Of a stretch of DNA of 64,000 nt, positions 57,974-64,000 are shown piece by piece; the first letter of the stretch is position 1; each line of letters opens with the position of its first letter. The stretch is from contig OW388298.1 of assembly GCA_936450465.1 (NCBI GenBank), forward strand, positions 6,122,035 through 6,186,034, written 5' to 3'. The notes beneath the pieces were generated by a model, which saw only the letters and a list, made by a program, of their open reading frames with translations, did not search any database and was not told the DNA's origin. A program made the translations under genes and the position numbers. Origin of the DNA: Gibbula magus. Taxonomy: Eukaryota; Mollusca; Gastropoda; Trochida; Trochidae.

Positions 57974-58381
57974 TGTTATGTTCCTGGCCTAAGATCATAT
58001 CGCCAGAACTCCGCGGAAAACAGGTTGTTCTCCGTGGGCTTCGTGCATCATGCTGAAATGTACAAGTCAGCTGATTTTCGTTTGACAGGGTCGTTTTAGA
58101 CAGCATTATAGATTCGTTGCTTGCAGTGAGAGGACGCGAGTCTTCTCCTGCTTCTTACAGATAATAGATCTTTACAGTTTATTTGTTATTTGATTTCACA
58201 GATACATTTACAGATATAATGAATTGAACAGATTGATTTTGACTATTGCTCTTTGAGCATATTTACAGAACAGACATGTAATTTCGGGGAAATTTGTAAA
58301 TATTGTACATACTTTTTTGTTATATAAATTTGGGATTGACAAATACAGTTTTATGTTTTATTTTGGGTTATCGTCGCCCCA
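57974..58381 (+). repeat. BEL/Pao 3' LTR
   Basis: Begins TGTTATGTTCCTGGCC and ends TATCGTCGCCCCA at the host junction GGCAGACTACAG, so TG...CA borders and 408 bp. The border is fixed on the right by alignment with copy A and on the left by the TG start after the purine-rich tract. No second LTR is present for confirmation. Confidence 0.75.
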
Positions 58382-59827
58382 GGCAGACTACAGAAGTTCG
58401 ACAAAAGTGTTGACTTATCGTTATGTCTGCATGCTGTCCATCACGTTATTTGCTCAATACAGCGTTATCAGTACTTACGAAATTGTTTCAGTGGACTGGT
58501 GTTTATTTTGCTTTTCAGTAGATATATATAGTATGTACATCACCTTGTTGAGATTACAATTCATCTACATAGTATAGCTTGCACAAGAAACCTACATATT
58601 GACTTTCAAGGTGTAAACTCTACATAAATGCTCATAATAATGCAAATGCTGAGTGTACTTCAACCATCTATATAATCTCGGAATTTAGTGTCCATATATT
58701 AGGTTCATTGTACGTTATGTACGTGTATCTGACTTTTCTAAAGATTAACATGGCTTCTATAATTATTAACATAAAGTTAATGCATTGAGTTATTAGCCTT
58801 ATTAAAAGTTTTGTAACTTAAAAAGGTTGTCTGTTCGGGAAAGCAACACTAGAAAACTACAGATTGTCGCGAGGGCCAGACGTCATGTAAACTCCTCGTT
58901 GCCGCGAAAACCACGATTGATTGCGGGATGATTACCGTTTATCAAAGTAGCGCCACCCAATAATAGATAATGAGCTCATTTTAAAGTGAATACGGAGCTA
59001 ATCTTGTTTGTTTAGTTTTTAAAAAAGTGTTGTTTTTCTTGAGGTCTTGATTTTTAAAATCACGACGTTCAACTTAAAATGATGATTTTCAGCAACGTCC
59101 AGTATTCTGTAAAATTACAACTGACTATACAACATAAAAACATGACACACATACGTGTACATTACATAAAACAAAAATGTTGCCATGGCCCATTATGGGG
59201 TGAAAACATCAATTAAATATGAAACTCGCCTGCCCTGTGCCTTCCTACAATATGGTAATACGAAGTAAAAAGACTGCAAAAAAATAATAGTTTATTATAT
59301 ACCGTTATTCAACATTGAACAGCGCTCCCTACCATTGCCGGCTGAGCCACATTAAAACTTTCTCATTGCCGGGAACGCTACATGTTCTTACATGTGGCTC
59401 TCCCGGATTGCAACCCGTACCAATGTGTGCATTTTGCACAGTAAGATTAAGTGGTTCAACACTGACCTGAGAACCCAATAGAAACCGCGGCCGTTATTCA
59501 CAGTTATACTGAGATTCTTATCTTTATTGCAAAATAGTTTTACACACCATGCAGCATTGACAACTACTCTACACGTTTGCTTGTTTCATTAACTATGGAA
59601 AATATTGCTAATGATAAAATCAACAACATCATCGATAACAACAACATTTTTTTGAACAGTCCTAAATGTCACAGATTGCATTCTCAACATCCTGGACACT
59701 ATATCATATTATATACCATCAAGAAATTTGAAGAATTATAAAGGAAAGAGTGTTCTCTCCCACTCTCTTACTTTGATTCCGAAAAGTAACTATAATAAAA
59801 CAAGCAGATCGAGTTGGCTGTATCCCC
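58382..59827. other. Conserved non-coding tail of the duplication (copy B)
   Basis: Collinear with 29,179-30,450. It includes the GC-richer block (58,860-58,960) and the GAGCCACAT/ATGTGGCTC inverted repeat (about 59,343-59,400). About 190 bp at 58,985-59,173 is absent from copy A. Homology stops at GAGTTGGCTGTATCCC, where the 63-bp satellite starts. Confidence 0.65.
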
Positions 59828-62800
59828 ACATCTTCTCACTTCACAAGTAGACGTGAATACACAACATCAGATATAACAACTTTCCACAATTCATCTTCTC
59901 ACTTCACAAGTAGACGTGAATACACAACATTAGATATTACAACTTTCCACAATTCTTTAGATATTACAACTTCCACAATTCATCTTCTCACTTCCCAAGC
60001 AGACGAGAATAAACAACATTAGATATTACAACTTTCCACAATTCATCTTCTCACTTCACAAGTAGACGTGAATACACAACATTAGATATTACAACTTTCC
60101 ACAATTCATCTTCTCACTTCACAAGTAGACGTGAATACACAACATTAGATATTACAACTTTCCACAATTCGTCTTCTCACCTCACAAGTAGACGTGAATA
60201 CACAACATTAGATATTACAACTTTCCACAATTCATCTTCTCACTTCACAAGCAGACGTGAATACACAACATTAGATATTACAACTTCCACAATTCATCTT
60301 CTCACTTCACAAGCAGACGTGAATACACAACATTAGATATTACAACTTCCACAATTCATCTTCTCACTTCACAAGCAGACGTGAATACACAACATAAGAT
60401 ATTACAACTTTCCACAATTCATTAGATATTACAACTTTCCACAATTCATTAGATATTACAACTTTCCACAATTCATCTTCTCACCTCACAAGTAGACGTG
60501 AATACACAACATTAGATATTACAACTTTCCACCATTCAACTTCTCACTTCACAAGTAGACGTGAATACACAACATTAGATATTACAACTTCCATAATTCA
60601 TCTTCTCACTTCACAAGCAGACGTGAATACACAACATTAGATTTTACAACTTTCCACAATTCATCTTCTCACCTCACAAGTAGACGTGAATACACAACAT
60701 TAGATATTACAACTTCCACAATTCATCTTCTCACTTCACAAGCAGACGTGAATACACAACATTAGATATTACAACTTCCACAATTCATCTTCTCACTTCA
60801 CAAGCAGACGTGAATACACAACATTAGATTTTACAACTTTCCACAATTCATCTTCTCACTTCACAAGTAGACATGAATACACAACATTAGATATTACAAC
60901 TTCCACAATTCATCTTCTCACTTCACAAGCAGACGTGAATACACAACATTAGATATTACAACTTCCACATTCATCTTCTCACTTCACAAGCAGACGTGAA
61001 TACACAACATTAGATTTTACAACTTTCCACAATTCATCTTCTCACTTCACAAGTAGACATGAATACACAACATTAGATATTACAACTTTCCACCATTCAA
61101 CTTCTCACTTCACAAGTAGACGTGAATACACAACATTAGATATTACAACTTTCCACAATTGAACTTCTCACTTCACAAGTAGACGTGAATACACAACATT
61201 AGATATTACAACTTTCCACCATTCATCTTCTCACTTCACAAGTAGACGTGAATACACAACATTAGATATTACAACTTCCACAATTCATCTTCTCACTTCA
61301 CAAGCAGACGTGAATACACAACATTAGATATTACAACTTTCCACAATTCAAATTCTCAGTTCACAAGTAGACGTGAATACACAACATTAGATATTACAAC
61401 TTCCACAATTCATCTTCTCACTTCACAAGTAGATGTGAATACACAACATTAGATATTACAACTTCCACAATTCATCTTCTCACTTCACAAGCAGACGTGA
61501 ATACACAACATTAGATTTTACAACTTTCCACAATTCATCTTCTCACTTCACAAGTAGACATGAATACACAACATTAGATATTACAACTTTCCACCATTCA
61601 ACTTCTCACTTCACAAGTAGACGTGAATACACAACATTAGATATTACAACTTTCCACAATTCAACTTTTCACTTCACAAGTAGACGTGAATACACAACAT
61701 TAGATATTACAACTTTCCACCATTCATCTTCTCACTTCACAAGTAGACGTGAATACACAACATTAGATATTACAACTTCCACAATTCATCTTCTCACTTC
61801 ACAAGCAGACGTGAATACACAACATTAGATATTACAACTTTCCACAATTCAAATTCTCACTTCACAAGTAGACGTGAATACACAACATTAGATATTACAA
61901 CTTCCACAATTCATCTTCTCACTTCACAAGTAGATGTGAATACACAACATTAGATATTACAACTTTCCACCATTCATCTTCTCACTTCACAAGCAGACGT
62001 GAATACACAACATTAGATATTACAACTTTCCACAATTCATCTTCTCACCTCACAAGTAGACGTGAATACACAACATTAGATATTACAACTTTCCACAATT
62101 CATCTTCTCACTTCACAAGTAGACGTGAATACACAACATCAGATATTACAACTTTCCACAATTCATCTTCTCACTTCACAAGTAGACGTGAATACACAAC
62201 ATTAGATATTACAACTTTCCACAATTCATCTTCTCACTTCACAAGCAGACGTGAATACACAACATTAGATATTGCAACTTCCACAATTCATCTTCTCACT
62301 TCACAAGCAGACGTGAATACACAACATTAGATATCACAACTTCCACAATTCATCTCCTCACTTCACAAGCAGACGTGAATACACAACATTAGATATTACA
62401 ACTTTCCACAATTCATCTTCTCACCTCACAAGTAGACGTGAATACACAACATTAGATATTACAACTTTCCACAATTCATTTTCGCACTTCACAAGTAGAC
62501 GTGAATACACAACATCAGATATTACAACTTCCACAATTCATCTTCGCACTTCACAAGTAGACATGAATACACAACATTAGATATTACAACTTCCACAATT
62601 CATCTTCGCACTTCACAAGTAGACGTGAATACACAACATTAGATATTACAACTTCCACAATTCATCTTCTCACTTCACAAGCAGACGTGAATACACAACA
62701 TTAGATATTACAACTTTCCACAATTCATTAGATATTACAACTTCCACAATTCATCTTCTCACTTCACAAGTAGACGTGAATACACAACATTAGATATTAC

Positions 62801-64000
62801 AACTTCCACAATTCATCTTCTCACTTCACAAGCAGACGTGAATACACAACATCAGATATTACAACTTTCCACAATTCATCTTCTCACTTCACAAGTAGAC
62901 ATGAATACACAACATTAGATATCACAACTTTCCACAATTCATCTTCTCACCTCACAAGTAGACGTGAGTACACAACATTATATATTACAACTTTCCACAA
63001 TTCATCTTCTCACTTCACAAGTAGACGTGAATACACAACATTAGATATTACAACTTTCCACAATTCATCTTCTCACTTCACAAGCAGACGTGAATACAAA
63101 ACATTAGATTTTACAACTTTCCACAATTCATCTTCTCACTTCACAAGTAGACATGAATACACAACATTAGATATCACAACTTTCCACAATTCATCTTCTC
63201 ACCTCACAAGTAGACGTGAGTACACAACATTAGATATTACAACTTTCCACAATTCATCTTCTCACTTCACAAGTAGACGTGAATACACAACATTAGATAT
63301 TACAACTTCCACAATTCATCTTCTCACCTCACAAGTAGACGTGAATACACAACATTAGATATTACAACTTCCACAATTCATCTCCTCACTTCACAAGCAG
63401 ACGTGAATACACAACATTAGATATTACAACTTTCCACAATTCATCTTCTCACTTCACAAGCAGACGTGAATACATAACATTAGATATTACAACTTTCCAC
63501 AATTCATCTTCTCACTTCACAAGCAGACGTGAATACACAACATTAGATATTACAACTTTCCACAATTCATCTTCTCACTTCACAAGCAGACGTGAATAGA
63601 CAACATTAGATATTACAACTTCCACAATTCATCTTCTCACTTCACAAGTAGACGTGAATACACAACATTAGATATTACAACTTTCCACAATTCATCTTCT
63701 CACTTCACAAGTAGACATGAATACACAACATTAGATATTACAACTTCCACAATTCATCTTCTCACTTCACAAGTAGACGTGAATACACAACATTAGATAT
63801 TACAACTTCCACAATTCATCTTCTCACTTCACAAGTAGACGTGAATACACAACATTAGATATTACAACTTCCACAATTCATCTTCTCACTTCACAAGCAG
63901 ACGTGAATACACAACATTAGATATTACAACTTTCCACAATTCATTAGATATTACAACTTTCCACAATTCATCTTCTCACTTCACAAGTAGACGTGAGTAC
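59828..64000 (+). repeat. 63-bp satellite array, at least 66 units, runs off the window
   Basis: Unit in pieces: TTAGATATTACAACTTTCCA, CAATTCATCTTCTCACTTCA, CAAGTAGACGTGAATACACA, ACA. Variants include a 62-bp form (ACTTCCACAATT), AAGCAGACG, CACCTCACAAG, and short units repeating only TTAGATATTACAACTTTCCACAATTC-type segments. Longer repeats of mixed units occur. For example, 60,700-61,180 and 61,300-61,720 share the order of GATTTTACAAC, AGACATGAATAC and CACCATTCAACTT variants. It starts exactly at the end of homology with copy A and is unrelated to the 65-bp satellite. Confidence 0.97.

Larger units (their letters stand above)
52987..58381 (+). mobile_element. BEL/Pao LTR retrotransposon, 5'-truncated
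   Basis: A 5.4-kb insertion found only in copy B. The left end is internal to gag: no 5' LTR, primer-binding site or gag N-terminus. The right end has one LTR. Comparison with copy A shows 74 bp of host DNA also gone (29,105-29,178), so the 5' end and flank were lost together. The polyprotein frame is open. The 3' UTR (57,427-57,560) is a degenerate GTGGACATTTT repeat. Confidence 0.92.

Noticed and set aside
59828..64000. Protein-coding tandem repeat in the 63-bp array
   Set aside because: The stop-free frame is broken repeatedly by 62-bp and short units and has no usable start codon in frame.
1..64000. tRNA or rRNA genes
   Set aside because: None seen. The GAGCCACAT/ATGTGGCTC inverted repeat near 29,950 does not form a tRNA-like cloverleaf on inspection.

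Overview
The window is eukaryotic, AT-rich and repeat-dominated, most likely from a marine invertebrate. The evidence is the mix of element types (mariner, BEL/Pao, Penelope-like, L1-like and several Jockey-superclade non-LTR elements), the long satellites, splice-acceptor-like sites and an intronless rhodopsin-class receptor. A mollusc is my best guess, but nothing here fixes the phylum.

The main architecture is a direct segmental duplication. Copy A runs from about 2,940 to 30,450 and copy B from about 43,910 to 59,825. In order, both carry: a receptor upstream module, a class A GPCR locus, three degenerate monomers of a 65-bp satellite, a decayed LTR retroelement inserted in that satellite, the satellite itself, conserved non-coding DNA, a 13-bp minisatellite, a Tc1-like transposase relic and a shared tail. 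In one 220-base stretch (28,885 versus 52,767) I counted 6 substitutions. The copies differ by large events. In A the satellite is 18.1 kb (about 280 monomers), in B 76 bp (one monomer). The GPCR is intact in B and frameshifted and truncated in A. A carries a 5'-truncated LINE absent from B. B carries a BEL/Pao element (5'-truncated, but with an open pol frame) absent from A.

Outside the duplication, 1-418 is a 40-bp minisatellite and 784-2073 is a nearly intact mariner with one in-frame stop. The spacer 30,450-43,910 is a graveyard: a Penelope-like GIY-YIG fragment, tandemly duplicated LINE C-termini, two further LINE relics, an L1-like relic on the minus strand and a probable non-autonomous DNA transposon. 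The end (59,828-64,000) is a 63-bp satellite that runs off the window.

Only two frames look like substantial intact coding sequence: the GPCR (44,529-45,449) and the BEL polyprotein (52,994-57,376). The GPCR stop codon lies inside an AATAAA hexamer, and that segment has been amplified into a 53-bp minisatellite, leaving a train of stop/polyadenylation-like motifs behind the gene. Short open frames inside the satellites are periodicity artefacts, not genes.
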